Assembly: GCA_022539475.1 (NCBI GenBank)
Contig: VCMS01000018.1
Span: 248,001 to 312,000, forward strand
Direction: 5' to 3'
Origin: Gracilaria domingensis
Taxonomy: Eukaryota; Rhodophyta; Florideophyceae; Gracilariales; Gracilariaceae
Length of the DNA: 64,000 bases
This document shows, in pieces, positions 24,535 to 35,603 of this stretch. A program made the translations under genes and the position numbers. The first letter of the stretch is position 1; the number at the start of each line of letters is the position of its first letter. The notes beneath the pieces were generated by a model, which was given only the letters and a program-made list of their open reading frames with translations, was not told the DNA's origin and ran no database searches.

Positions 24535-25189
24535 ATGATAACGCCCTCGCTCACGCTTGAGCACGTCAAGCACCGCATAGACGGCGCTTCCGCGGTCATA
24601 TTCGACAACGATGGCACACTGGTCGATTCCATGCCTGTTCAAATGATTGCCTGGCAAAAGGCCCTGGCTCATCATAGGCTGTTATTCCCCGAGCACAAGT
24701 TCTACGCCATGGCAGGTATGCCTGCGTCGGGAATCATTCCGCCCCTGGCGGAGGAGCAAAATGTACCTCATGTAAGCACTGAAAGCGTTCTCAAAGGGCG
24801 CATGCAGACATTGCCATACTCTTGCAGGCAGTCAAGCCAGTTTCGATTGTGGTGGAATTACTGCATTACGCCAGACAAAAGTGTTTGCCGATTGCCGTCG
24901 CTAGCGGTGGCGAGAGGGAAGATGTTCTGACATCTTTGCGGTACTCTGATATTAATGTATCACATTTTGGTGCCGTTGTGACGGCTGAGGACGTGAGTCG
25001 AGGCAAACCACACGCAGAAACCTTTCTTACTCTGCAAAGCGGGTCAGAGTAAATCCTTCTGATTGTATTGGCTTTGAAGATGCTGATAAAGGTATGCAGG
25101 CATTGCACAATGCAGGCATGGAAGCTGTTGACGTAAGGACCATTCATGGATATCCATTACCTCAATGTCTTCGAGCCCCAGGCGAATAA
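24535..25189 (+). pseudogene. HAD-superfamily phosphatase (beta-PGM-like), two frameshifts
   Basis: Haloacid-dehalogenase hydrolases use an Asp nucleophile in DxDGT. From the ATG at 24535 the frame has motif I as FDNDGTLVDS, then the cap domain with MPVQMIAWQKAL. Motif II is IAVASGG, the motif III region is VVTAEDVSRGKPHAETF, and motif IV is CIGFEDADKGMQA. This order fits the beta-phosphoglucomutase/sugar-phosphatase branch. The first frameshift is at about 24795 in CTCAAAGGG, where loss of one A would explain it (homology resumes as RAHADIAILLQAVKPV). The second is near 25040. All catalytic motifs survive, so inactivation looks recent. A 56-bp GT-AG alternative (24773-24828) would delete homologous sequence, so I prefer the frameshift. 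Confidence 0.85.
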
Positions 25190-28000
25190 TGCCGGACTTG
25201 TTTTCTGTGTGTAACTTGATGCTTTTGCGTAATTGTGGCTCCCTCGTCTCATAAGTACAAGTACGAGTACGAGTACGATTAGAATATTAAAACTGTTTTT
25301 CGCTTTAGGGAGCACGGTCTTCGAATTTGAGCCATGAGCAACGTCGTACCATGTTGCAGTGCAGAATGAGGCCGATGGTCAGCAATACGTAGTGTCCAGG
25401 AATGACGACGAAAAATGTACATGCTCGTTTCCTCTTCGCATGCGTCACGCTGCGAATGTACAACGGGCCCAGGCCCGAAGCCTGGGCCCCATTGTAAGTT
25501 ACAGTGTACGCTTCGTACCAAGATAGATGCGGTTGCAGGTCTGCGTGGAAATTTCCGCCCAGAATCCTACTGGAATGCATCTGTGAGCTGTGTCACTAGC
25601 AACTCTGCAGAGAAATCTGTAGCCCCATAAGCAGACTCTTTTTTCTCGTACTCGAGCACCAATCAATCACCTACCTCCGTCCCCACATCCTCCAAGGCTC
25701 TTGTGATTAGTCCTGAACCCAATGGGTTGGTCTCTGAAACAGACAAGTCGCAAGATATCAACCCAAGCCTCTGCTTGTCCCCCGGCTCTCATCTCAGCTC
25801 ATTTTCTTTCTGTGGTATCAAATCACTTGACAGCGGACTCTATTTGGCTCCTGACCGCGGATCATTTTGAACGTTTGCCCATGCCAAAAGACTCCACCAC
25901 TAACAGATCCGTCAGAGTGCTAGAGAGGGATTTGCCGAATTCTGATCTCTTTGGCGGTTCGGACCTCCAGCGGATGCTCAAAGAGCAAGCCATACCAAGG
26001 GACTTTCAGCCCCGCGATCACGGAAAATAAGGCTCAACTCATTTGAGATGAAGATAGTTTGTTTTTTGTACCTACGAACCATGAGCGTGGCTTGCAGAGT
26101 GGCAAAGACCTGAAACATGAGTGAACCCATTACTACTGCGTGATACTATCGATAAAACTAGACATCGGGGGCGGATTCGAACCGGAATTAGTGTAGGTAC
26201 ATATGTGAACATGAGAGCGAAAAGAGTCAGACCCACCTCTTGTTCTGCTCGTGTAAACTTGTATTAATTCGTGACAACCTGACATGCGAAACAATGTCCA
26301 AGGGGATCTATTTGACTGCAGTCCTTGTAGGATTGCACAACAAACATGTCTCAGTTTTCTCGATACATGGTGTATAATTCCAATGCACGGGGGCATGCTC
26401 ATGATCATGAAGTGCAGTAGACACGCCCTCGCAGGATTTTTCTAGCACTAATTGACATGGCAAGTCTGCTACATGTACCATCGTTATTAGATTCTGGTAG
26501 CACCTTTCGCAGGTTGAGCGGAGTAGTTGCGCACAAGCGACAGGCAGAGCGACGTTTGTCTCTCAATTCTGAGCTGAATTACATTCCAGAATACGTACAG
26601 AGTAAGCTTCGACTATTTCAAAGAGGAAGTTATGGAATATTCATCTCTCTGATCACAACGGTATCCAATGGACCTTTGCCATCTTATCTTTAGATATGCT
26701 CGTGGGTAGCCTTTATACATACTCGAAGAAAACATTAGGGTTTGAAACGTTTCAACATGACGGCGATGTGATTTACATCAGTCGATGATAACATCATGGT
26801 AGTATGAGAACATCATGATGATGGGCCTCGTGAGGAAGAGGCGAAGCGCAGGTCTACGGAAATGTCAGTATACGTGTACCGTCGTACTTGCAGCGATTCG
26901 CCAGTGAACGTGCGGTGATCAGTAAACGGGGTGCAGGGCTGAACACCAATCAGACTGGATGCGCTGTCAAGAACTGTTTGCATATGTGGGATGGTTGTTG
27001 ACGAGATTTTAAAGCAGTTGTGGGATCAACACTGTGCAGCGTATTGAGTTACAGGAAAAAGAACAGGGAAGCTGCAATGTGATTAACATTGCTTTTATAG
27101 ATTTGACAAGGCAACTGAATACATGTTCCTTCTCACAACGCGTCCCCGCAAACTTTTTGACCATGTCTGTCCCGCATTTTCGCGCTTCAATAGAAGATTT
27201 CGCCGTTCGCCAGCGCTTAGAAGCTTCTTAGCTATGCCGACATGATGCTCATACGGAAAGGAGCAAAAGAAGTTGTATCCCTGAAGGGAAAGTCTTGGTT
27301 CGCAAAACGTCCTTTGAAATTGTGCACTGAACATGAACTTTGTGTATCTGGTATTTAAGATAACCTTAAAATCAACACCATCGGTTGCGTCGACGTTGGT
27401 GTTGGTGTTGCCCGGCCGGCATATCTGATCATACGACGTACCTGTTTTATCTTGTATCAAAATGACATACAACATCAACGTAGGGCGTCACGCAGTGTCA
27501 ATCATCTCCGATGGCACCTCAGTGCCACTCGATATCACAGCCGTGGCGGTGCATGGCACACTCTCCATCCCCATCCTTGATCCGCCGCCATGCCCCATCT
27601 TGATCACCTGTCGATCACAATGTGATAATCACCGTCCGTGCGCCGCTCTGGAATTGCGCTCATCTCACCCGCCTCTCTTCCCAACGCGCCTTTCGCGTCC
27701 GGCGTCGCGAATATCACGCGCCTCGCCGTCAAGCGTCAGTAAGCTGCAAACACATGTCACCCCCCACCACGCGCCAACTAGGCATTGCACGACAATCAAC
27801 TCCGACTTTCCCAAGGCAACATGGCTGCGGTCTGCGTGTTCGAGCGCGCGTTTGAACGCCCCACAAAACGCGCCAGTGACGACACGCGGCCTGATCGACC
27901 ATTGTCTTGCTCCATCTCGCTCGACTTTATTTCTGCCAATCAATCTCTGTCAAAATGCCGACCAGGGGAAAGAGCTCCAAACTTTTAGCGCTAGGCATCA
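25190..28000. other. Long stretch with no clear gene
   Basis: Candidate frames at plus 25722-26030 (Ser-rich) and plus 26457-26693 have no recognisable motif. The stretch includes a strong hairpin at 25465-25489, a short GTACGA microsatellite near 25258-25280, and a segment similar to 21.5 kb. Confidence 0.4.
25465..25489. repeat. 10-bp GC hairpin, 5-nt loop
   Basis: GGGCCCAGGC and its reverse complement GCCTGGGCCC flank CCGAA. Outer bases TACAA (25459-25463) and TTGTA (25492-25496) can extend the stem past a small mismatch. It lies inside the segment that resembles 21.5 kb, where a weaker GGTCCCGTC inverted repeat occupies the matching position. Confidence 0.7.
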
Positions 28001-30260
28001 ATGTCGCACAGCAAGCCGTTCACAAAACGGGCCAACTTGCTAGACAAGCTCAACATTGATCCCTAGGCCTCGTCGAGTGCGCCTCCGAATCACTCCTGCC
28101 CAGGTCATCCTGCGCCGTTTTCCTACCCGCAGGGTGCGCCGCCGCCTCCGCCTTTCTATCCGTCTCACGCAGCTCCTCCTTCCCCTCCCCCGCCTCCATA
28201 CCCGTCTGGTGCTCCACCTCCCCCGCCTCCTCCTCCGCCGGAACATCAGTTCACTCCTCAACTAAACTACTCATACTCTACCCCTCGCCCTTCAAATGCG
28301 CTACATTTGTCTGACCAAACCCCGCTCCCAACTCCCCCGAGGCCACCTTCCATTCCACCTACCGCCACATCAGCTCACTATGAGCCCCATCCTCACTATA
28401 CTTCGCCGGCGTCAGATTTTTTGTCTTCCCCAAACCCGCCACACTATCCGCTGCCAGTAGTTCCATATCCCTTGCCACCATACCCTGGTCAGGCACCCAA
28501 TTACACTCATGAGACGAGCCCTTAAGCAACATCTCCACATCCAATGGCAACCAATCCGCGTCCCACGTCGTCACACCCGTCTTCACACACTCACGGCGCC
28601 AAAAATTCAGCACCGAACTTGTACGAGCCTCCGACCACTCCTCCCTCTATGTCGAACACGAACCAAACCTTCGTTTTCGCCATCTGCGCCACCACAAACA
28701 CCTCCACCAGGCTATCCGGAAGTGCCTCAACCGTCGCATCAGCAGCCGCTCAATTATTACACCCAACCTGCTCACAATTCTTCGTCGGCCACCTGTTCAG
28801 AGCGACCAAACTATCCTCAGGCCGCATCATATACGCAACGTCCGTATGAGTCCGCCCCAGATTTGCCGTGTCCTGAGTATGATACATATCCACCCGCGAG
28901 TCACATTCCTCATTCTCAGAGTTCGCCAGCTGTATCTACTCACTATCGACCTCCTCCTCATCACGCTTTTTTCGGTCCTATGCCAGGGCATGATCCAGCG
29001 GAAGGCAGGCCAAACCACTCATCTTCCTCCTTTCAAGCTGCACATGATGGGTATCCCCATCCTCCCGTGGAAAGTGATATTGAATCATATCATATTGCAC
29101 CCGTATCGCCGCAAACTCCCTTTGTTCTACCATCTGCTATGGCATATACTCCAGACTGTTGATCTCTGCCTGGACCGTGTCCAGCGACAGCTTTTGCGTC
29201 AGAGGAAACTGCCTCACAGCCGTCTTCAATCGCTTCTACTCAAATGTCCTGTGCCGCCTTTAATATCGTTCCGGTGCGGATTGAACGCCCGTCTGAGACA
29301 TCTGAATTGATTATGGACTAATTGCTAGAAGAGGTTCACAAAAGTTAGGCAAAAGTTGCGAGTAGCCTAGGAAAGATTGTGCTTGATCAGGCTTGCAAAG
29401 GGCTTTCTCGCATTTTGCATCCGGCAGATGACACCGACATACAATTGTTTGGAATTCTATTACGACGCCCGGATTATGAAACATGGCAACAGGATTATCA
29501 TCGCTGTGGTCGGGACAACATTCCCATTTTTGCTATCTCGTACACTCATCGCAATCGAAGCGTTGGTAGCTATACGTTCTCCGATGATAGTTGGGATAGT
29601 TTTCAGGTAGCGATGCATATGGTCGTGAAGTCCAATGCACAGAAGGTTCGGGTATGGCTGGATCAATATCTTTGGCTGCGTGATACTAATTTGGGTTGTT
29701 GGGCACACACAGGTTTAGTACCTTACATTACCTGTCCCTTTTTTGGTCTTGGTGTGAACGCACCAGAAAGAGATAGGACTTTTGAGTCCCTTTATCGCGT
29801 CTGGCCATATCTGGACGAGATTGCTGGACTCTGGTCGATGGGAATGATAACCACCTGTGCGCTGCATCAGGGCGATGAACAAGATTATCCATCTACTGTA
29901 ACGCATGTTCGTTATAACCAGCGAGTTTGTCTTGAGCCCCAAGCAAGTCTCTACTTGCTGCTTCATGCTATCTGTGATGGAAAGATCACAGACCTTGATT
30001 GCGCATGTAACGACGATGTTCACGAGCTCATCGACATGGAGAAGTTTAACATGGGATATGAGTTAGACCGCGTAGTTGCTGGAAGCAACTGGAGAGCGCG
30101 TATTTCACCTGTGGAGAAACAGAACCGAGTTCAGCGGTTTTCAAATGTAAGATCTGCCAATGGGGAGTCTATCACAGCGTTTTCATCTGGGACAGTGTAC
30201 TTGGATGTATGTCGCCGCCAGAATATCATTCGAAATCGAGCTATGATTGTCTTACCCTGA
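28001..30260 (+). pseudogene. Pro/Tyr-rich protein with unidentified C-terminal domain, decayed
   Basis: The ATG at 28001 (MSHSKPFTKRANLLDKLNID) leads into a long low-complexity region rich in PPPPP, YPS and SHAAPP units (28090-29150). From about 29350 the same gene becomes globular: CKGLSRILHPADDTDIQLFG, IPIFAISYTHRNRSVGSYTF, KVRVWLDQYLWLRD and FESLYRVWPYLDEIAG. Stops at TAG 28064, TAA 28523, TGA 29160, TAA about 29318 and TAG about 29346, plus one frameshift near 28670, break it. The last 290 codons are open. I do not recognise the C-terminal domain. The XYPPX-like N-terminus suggests a disordered, possibly condensate-forming or surface-binding tail. Confidence 0.65.
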
Positions 30261-30785
30261 CGTGTTTCTCAGACAGACCGCAAAGCCTCGATCTTCTATG
30301 GATGTAAACTATTGGCAAACCTGATTAGTATCATGCTGGTGAACTGCAGATTCGATGTGTGCATCTTGATGCGATCTTTTCGCTGCACCGGCAAATGCGC
30401 CGAACGATCTGGGGCTTCCTTGTTCCAGGCCTTCTAAGCCTTCTAATCAATGTAGCTCACTATCTCGAGACTAGAGGGTTAGCCTTTCTTCAGAGAGAGG
30501 GCCATCCAGCGTCACACTTCTAACTCTTGGGCATCCCTTTCTGCTGAGTACTGTACTTCGCGAATTAGCGATATCCATGGCGAAGGATAATACTTTTCGT
30601 CCTCTTCTTTTGCGTCAAGTGTTCGCACTCTTTCCTCTGTGCAATGCACGTGTTTACGGGTGACGTTGCAGAGTTTTCGACAATTAACATCTTAGTGACT
30701 GCTGATTCATCATCAATGGCCATGACCTGTACGGCGCCTCTACGCATACGGGCAGTGGACAGGCTATGACAGTGATTTGTCGTCC
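30261..30785. other. No recognisable gene
   Basis: This is a convergent spacer between the Pro-rich pseudogene and the 3' end of the strictosidine-synthase-like pseudogene. Nothing else is seen. Confidence 0.4.
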
Positions 30786-31895
30786 CTACGCAGTGTCCGG
30801 TAGTCGAAAGCGATAAATTGTGCTCCCGTGAAGGATGCTTAACCATAGGTCGTCTACACATCGATGAGCTGCTGCAACCAATACATGAGTCGTAGATGGG
30901 TCACCATACTATACGCTCACTTTTCCCGTTTCTTCATCAATATCTGCCACCATGATGGCAGGCTTGATAGGAACCAGAGGCTTCGGAGGAAGATTTGCAG
31001 CAAATCGGCGGATGAAAGCCGGCATTCCCTGGAACAGTCGTAATGTGAACACTGCCGGGCCGTAGAGGGTAACCCAAAACTGCATTCCAACACAGTCATA
31101 TGAGATTCCATCAGAAAAACCCGGCAGTTCTACCAGCAATTGTCTCTCGCCACACTTGTCACCTCGAAGCCATTGCTTCTAAATTTTCAGAGTGGTGGTT
31201 TCTGCGAAGAGGGCGTAGTCGCCGCTAGGATGTAGCGCAATTCCGTTGGCAAAGGCTATACAGTCTGCAAGCTGTGTGGTTTCCATTGTTTCTGGATCAT
31301 ACATAGATAAGCGCCCAGATGGAGACCCGTACAAGACGTCTGTGACAAATGTTCTGAACGTATTAGAATGACGGCTATGCATGTCGCGTTGTAGGAACAG
31401 CTTGGTGGCAGATGTGAAGAACACTTTCCCATCAGAAGTTCCATGTACGTCATCGCAGTAGGTGATTTCATCTGATGGATCGGACGACAATGCAGGAGAA
31501 ACAATATCCGTATGAGTTTTGCTCGGATCGGGCGGCACCCAAAGAAGGCCGTGTGTAGAGTCGCATACATAGAGGGCCCCGGTTGAGGGATCAAAAGCAC
31601 CGCCTAGCAATGCACCCCCAGTAACTGCGTAAGTTTTATACGTTGACCTGTTTTGAGCTACGGTCCAGACGATGCCACGCGCGTCAGTAAGGAATATCTT
31701 GCAGTCAGATTGGCGAAAAAATGCAGTTTCTGGTGACACAAGCTTTGGGGTTTGTGGTAGCTTGATTGCAGATGCTAGTAGATTGTTCTGAGTCCAGATT
31801 TCTTTGTTGTATTCGACTTGAGGCAAGGAGGAAGGCTGTTCGCCGAAAAGATAGAGCGGATGCAGAGGCTTTCTATCAAGCCAAAGCGCAGTCAC
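30786..31895 (-). pseudogene. Strictosidine-synthase-like / APMAP beta-propeller, two TAG stops
   Basis: This six-bladed propeller family includes plant strictosidine synthase-like proteins and animal APMAP, membrane-anchored hydrolase-like proteins of the ER or surface. One frame of 370 codons shows GALLGGAFDPSTGALYVCD, ITYCDDVHGTSDGKVFF, GRLSMYDPETMETTQLAD, FANGIALHPSGDYALFAET and LVELPGFSDGI. Two in-frame TAGs (31179-31181 and 30909-30911) break it, and homology continues through both to the end at 30786. At the 5' side a TAG sits just above a GTG at 31895, where the hydrophobic anchor would lie, so the real start is lost. Confidence 0.87.
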
Positions 31896-33159
31896 CAGCA
31901 GCTAATGCGTGAAAACGAGGATCATCATGCTGGTAGAGGGCTCTTGTGGGCGAGGGAAGGTTAGCGCGAACAGACGAAATACTGCCAATATGGAATAAGA
32001 TGGGCCTGTGTCTGGGTCGCCGAAGGTGAACTAGCTTTCCCTCGTTATGAGCTCGTATACCCGTATCGGCTAGCCCCCGTAGCTGGTTAATCTGGTCAGT
32101 CTGGCCCGCGCAGAGCGCAAATTCGATGAATTACGTCATGTCCAGTTCACAATGTGAACGAATTGCCCTCGGAGAATCTCATCTAGGCATAGAACGAACA
32201 CTGTGAATCAAGCGTTGACACTTTGGTGCTAGATCTAGTGATCAGCTGGAACACTAGTCGCTTTGAGCTCGGTCCTCCCATCTCTTCACTTCACCTTCTC
32301 CAACGTGTGCTAGGTTTTGATCAAGAGACAACTCGCCAATCCTAACGAATTGAAGCTCAGATCCTTAAAAGATTCCTTCCGTCTCGGTACCATCATCATT
32401 CAGTGGTTTCTGCTGAGGAGAGTGCACGGAAAGGGTCGGCACTCTTGTGCTGAATTATTTTCTGCATGGTCAGAGAGAGCGTGCTTGGGCTGAGCGATCT
32501 GCGGTGCTTTCATATCAAGAAGATGTACATGTCGGGATGTGGTACCAGACGTGGCATGGCGATAGCCGCCCTCTTTCGCTGCTGACGCACTCTCCTCCAT
32601 TCTTGTTAACATGTGTGTGTAAGGACAGTGAGGGGACTGGTATGGCTTCACGCAAGGGATGTCCAACAACACAACCTTTTCAAACGGGTGTCTTCTGCCG
32701 AGAAAGGCATGAGGGGCGTTGGTACAAGCTGAAAATGCTTGTGTTGTTGTGATGCGTCTACAATAATGCCAGCCTTGTAGAGAGCTAAATCGTCGAGACA
32801 TGGCAGACTGCTCCACACACGGGAACCGTGCCGGCTCCCGGAGCCAGTCTATGGGCCTAACACTGACCATGCAAACACAGCATTACTGGCAGAGGTATTC
32901 ATATATCACCGCGGCTGTAGAGCGTCCGAATTGTGGGCCATTCTCAATGATGTCGAACATACCAAATATGGGCCAGAAACGGCTTCAGTAGTCGCCCTGC
33001 CGTTGCGGTGTAAATTCGACCATTAACCGTACCCTGAATTGTTTTTTCGAGAATTGGTTCGAGACATGAGACAACCTTGTGCCTACATCGTGGCCACATA
33101 TTTAAGTTTTTGAACATTTTTCGGACTTCACTCGCTGCAAAATGGGTCACAACCAAGGT
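31896..33159. other. Right part of the 18.8 kb insertion, no gene
   Basis: Frames at 32400-32870 (minus) and 32447-32752 (plus) overlap on opposite strands and match nothing I know. The last 230 bp share the GGCC-rich style of the left edge. Confidence 0.4.
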
Positions 33160-33167
33160 TTATAGGG

Positions 33168-33171
33168 TTCT
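33168..33171 (+). repeat. Right target-site duplication TTCT
   Basis: TTCT follows the terminus TTATAGGG. It duplicates 14325-14328. Confidence 0.75.
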
Positions 33172-34999
33172 GTAAGGATAGCGGAGATCTTCCCCATCAT
33201 CTCGGAATTCCATGCGTGGAGTTCTCTAAAGCTCTGTTGATCAGGTCGAGCTTGCGTGATGTCAAACAGTACCGAGGGATCTGCGCCAGCCGTTCATGTC
33301 TTGGGTGATTTGCTGCCAAAAGTCTCAGAACGTGCTTTGTCCATCCGAACAGTACCATATGCATCACGTCATATGGAAAAGAAAAAACAAAGTCCACCGA
33401 CAACTGGGACATACACGAACTTCTTTTGATGCCGAATTCCTTGATAATCTCGCCTTTTCTTTTCTCGTCAGTCTTGCTTGACCCCAGGGCCTTCCACGCT
33501 TGATCAATCTCAGAAATTTCTCGCTTGCCGATGCACTCCATTTTTATTACATCACCAATTCTGTATGGCGCTCGAGAACGATTTGATCTCATCAACAACG
33601 AACTGTTCTCTGGGATGGCGCACAAGCATTGGCACTCTTTGACTTTAACTCTTTGCTTCCTACAAAACCGGCAGAACACTTTGCCCGTGTGCCCAACATA
33701 ACCGAGGATCTTGGATGCAGCGGGCCAGTCTGCAGTGAAGAAAAGGACGAATACCTTCAGCCTTCTAATTTTTCCATCATAGCAAACTGCCGTTACTTCC
33801 TTTTCCAACTGCTTCAGATCCAAAACTATTTCACTTATGAAAGTGTCAAAGTACTCAGGATCATGGGAAGAAGGAACAATAGCATGTATGAGAGAATTAG
33901 AAGCCTGTCTTCTTTCTCTCGGGTTGTAGTTCAAAATAGTTGATACTATCGGCCATGTGGAAATTGGAGTACCCTTTCGGTTCTTCGTGCACTCAAATCC
34001 ATCTGAAGATAACGAGAGAAAGACGAAAAGCTCATTACTTTCTGCATTCCACTCCCCAAGGCGTTGGCCATGTTGTCGGAGGAACATTTCTCCGTGGTAA
34101 TATTCATGGTCTCGAACATCGAATGGATGGTGCGCTAAAGATTCCTTTGCTCTCAGACACCCATACATTGTTTCCTCAAATGAATGACGAGCGCGACAAA
34201 GTGCTTTCAATGCCGATGATGGTTTCAAAAACCAAAACTTATGTTTGCTCGCAGCGAGCGGACTCTTGCAGCTTGAACATTCTCGTGTAGATCGCAGTTT
34301 TCCGGCGTGAGCCACATGGCCTTGAGGGCACATTATGAGGTATGATTTCTAAATGTTTGCCTTCTGCACTGCGTACGAAATTAGGGCTCTATATGAAGTG
34401 TTGGACTGGATCGGGGGTATATTCAATAACCTCTGTATGCCATTCTGTGAGACATTGGAAACTTCTGCGTTCTACAAGAATGGAGCCAGTTGTTTGTACT
34501 CAACTTGTCGTTCTGAGCTTTCCTCTTGAAAAGTACTTGAAAAGTGGGAAAGAGGGCATTCGAGGCGATCGAACGATCGAATATTTGAAGCAAGGCTCCC
34601 ACGCACTTTTGAGATTTTCCCAATGCTTGACGAATCGTCCACAAAATTGTCTGGTTCGTTTTCACCATTATGTGAATGTACATCATTTTCATCGCGGATA
34701 CATGGACTTAGAGAACGCTCAAAGTGCTCATTGTGAACTTCTGCATGTAGCGAGATCTCCACATCACTCTCATACTGAACAGCTAGATCGCTGATCGGTA
34801 CCGAGTCCGCTGTTCTCCCAAAATCTGTACTTCTAGCTCTCTCATTGCTCCTGTTTGTAGGCAGATCAGAGTGAGCGTCTAGAGCTGAGTATCTCTCAAT
34901 GGCTGGTGTCTCTTCTTCCAGCACTTGTTCAGAGTCACTGCATGGGAGCTTCGCGCACATGGATATTTCCCATCGATACCTCTTCCTTCCTCTTCCCAT
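33172..34999 (-). pseudogene. Tnp2/CACTA-like transposase, N-terminal half (copy B)
   Basis: The ATG at 34999 starts MGRGRKRYRWE. An acidic Ser-rich region, then the putative zinc segment CPQGHV...CSSCKSP, and the Tnp2-like core follow: SSDGFECTKNRKG, STWPIVSTILNYN, LFFTADWPAASKILGY, CRFCRKQR, FSFPYDVMHMVLFGWTK. Three nonsense codons in one frame (TAG 34472, TAG 34349, TGA 33197) break it. Homology to copy 1 continues to PLSLQN and stops exactly at the insertion edge. With the C-terminal half at 13160-14328 it makes 2,997 bp, close to the 3,066 bp of copy 1. Confidence 0.88.
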
Positions 35000-35603
35000 C
35001 TTCGCTCCTCCGTTCAGTGCAAGAACTGAAAGGGAATCCGAGAACTATATCTTCAAGAGCGATACGTCAATGGATAATATGTGAGGTGCCACTGACTGGA
35101 GAGGCTTTATCTTCAATAACCAAGGCGCATAGCCTTTCTAAATTCTGAACACTTGAGTAGATGCATGCATATCATGTCAACAAGTTGTTCATTTTGTGAA
35201 TGTTGGGAGCAATTTCAAAGTCTGAGAATCTTTGTTGAAACTCGACAAATATTTTAACTTCAAGGGGGTGCTTTCGCTTCGGTTCTTCTCTTCCGCTCGC
35301 GTTCGTACTTGAGCTCTATCCTCCCGCTCATTCTCTCACCTTATGTACCCAACCCTTCTCTTACCACTCGGGTGCATCAGAATGGCTTTCCTCTCTGAGA
35401 AGTCCCAGCACCCCAGAACCCAGAGTTCTCATCTCTTACTGAATCTCTGCTCCGTTCTTGCCGTTAAGTTGCATTTCGAATTGCGTACGGATTACGTCTA
35501 CTACCCAAGTACGTACAGGACTATCGTACTGCCATCGAGAACCAATCACTGACGATCGAAATCTCCTCAATCTTGCAGCACGGCGGTGAGTGTTACTTCC
35601 CAC
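35000..35603. promoter_or_regulatory. Divergent intergenic region of copy B
   Basis: This is the 604-bp spacer between the transposase (minus) and accessory (plus) starts, equal in size and place to 16723-17318 of copy 1. No distinct promoter motif is marked. Confidence 0.45.

Larger units (their letters stand above)
14329..33167. mobile_element. 18.8-kb insertion with CCCTATAA inverted termini
   Basis: The left end is CCCTATAAGCAAATTG and the right end is CCAAGGTTTATAGGG, giving 8 bp of perfect terminal inverted repeat. TTCT flanks both sides. The insertion splits the copy-B transposase between LSLQN and LSRFKAED; the intact paralogue at 17319 reads LSLVNLGTYKAED there. Deleting it plus one TTCT restores a 2,997-bp frame. 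Content: GGCC-rich non-coding sequence at both edges, CACTA-like copy 1, then SAC, HAD, Pro-rich and strictosidine-synthase-like pseudogenes. No transposase clearly belonging to these termini is seen. It may be one large cargo-carrying element, or a small element enlarged by later insertions. Confidence 0.75.

Noticed and set aside
24773..24828. 56-bp intron in the HAD gene
   Set aside because: GT-AG ends are present, but the segment encodes family-like residues in the downstream frame; a one-base deletion explains it better.
29650..29680. HET-type domain from the VWLDQ word in the Pro-rich gene
   Set aside because: Only one short word matches; the rest of the HET pattern is absent.
13859..34999. 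RIP-type C-to-T mutation as the cause of the nonsense codons
   Set aside because: Several stops compared with paralogues need transversions (a Glu codon to TAG, a Cys codon to TGA), so a pure transition process does not fit.
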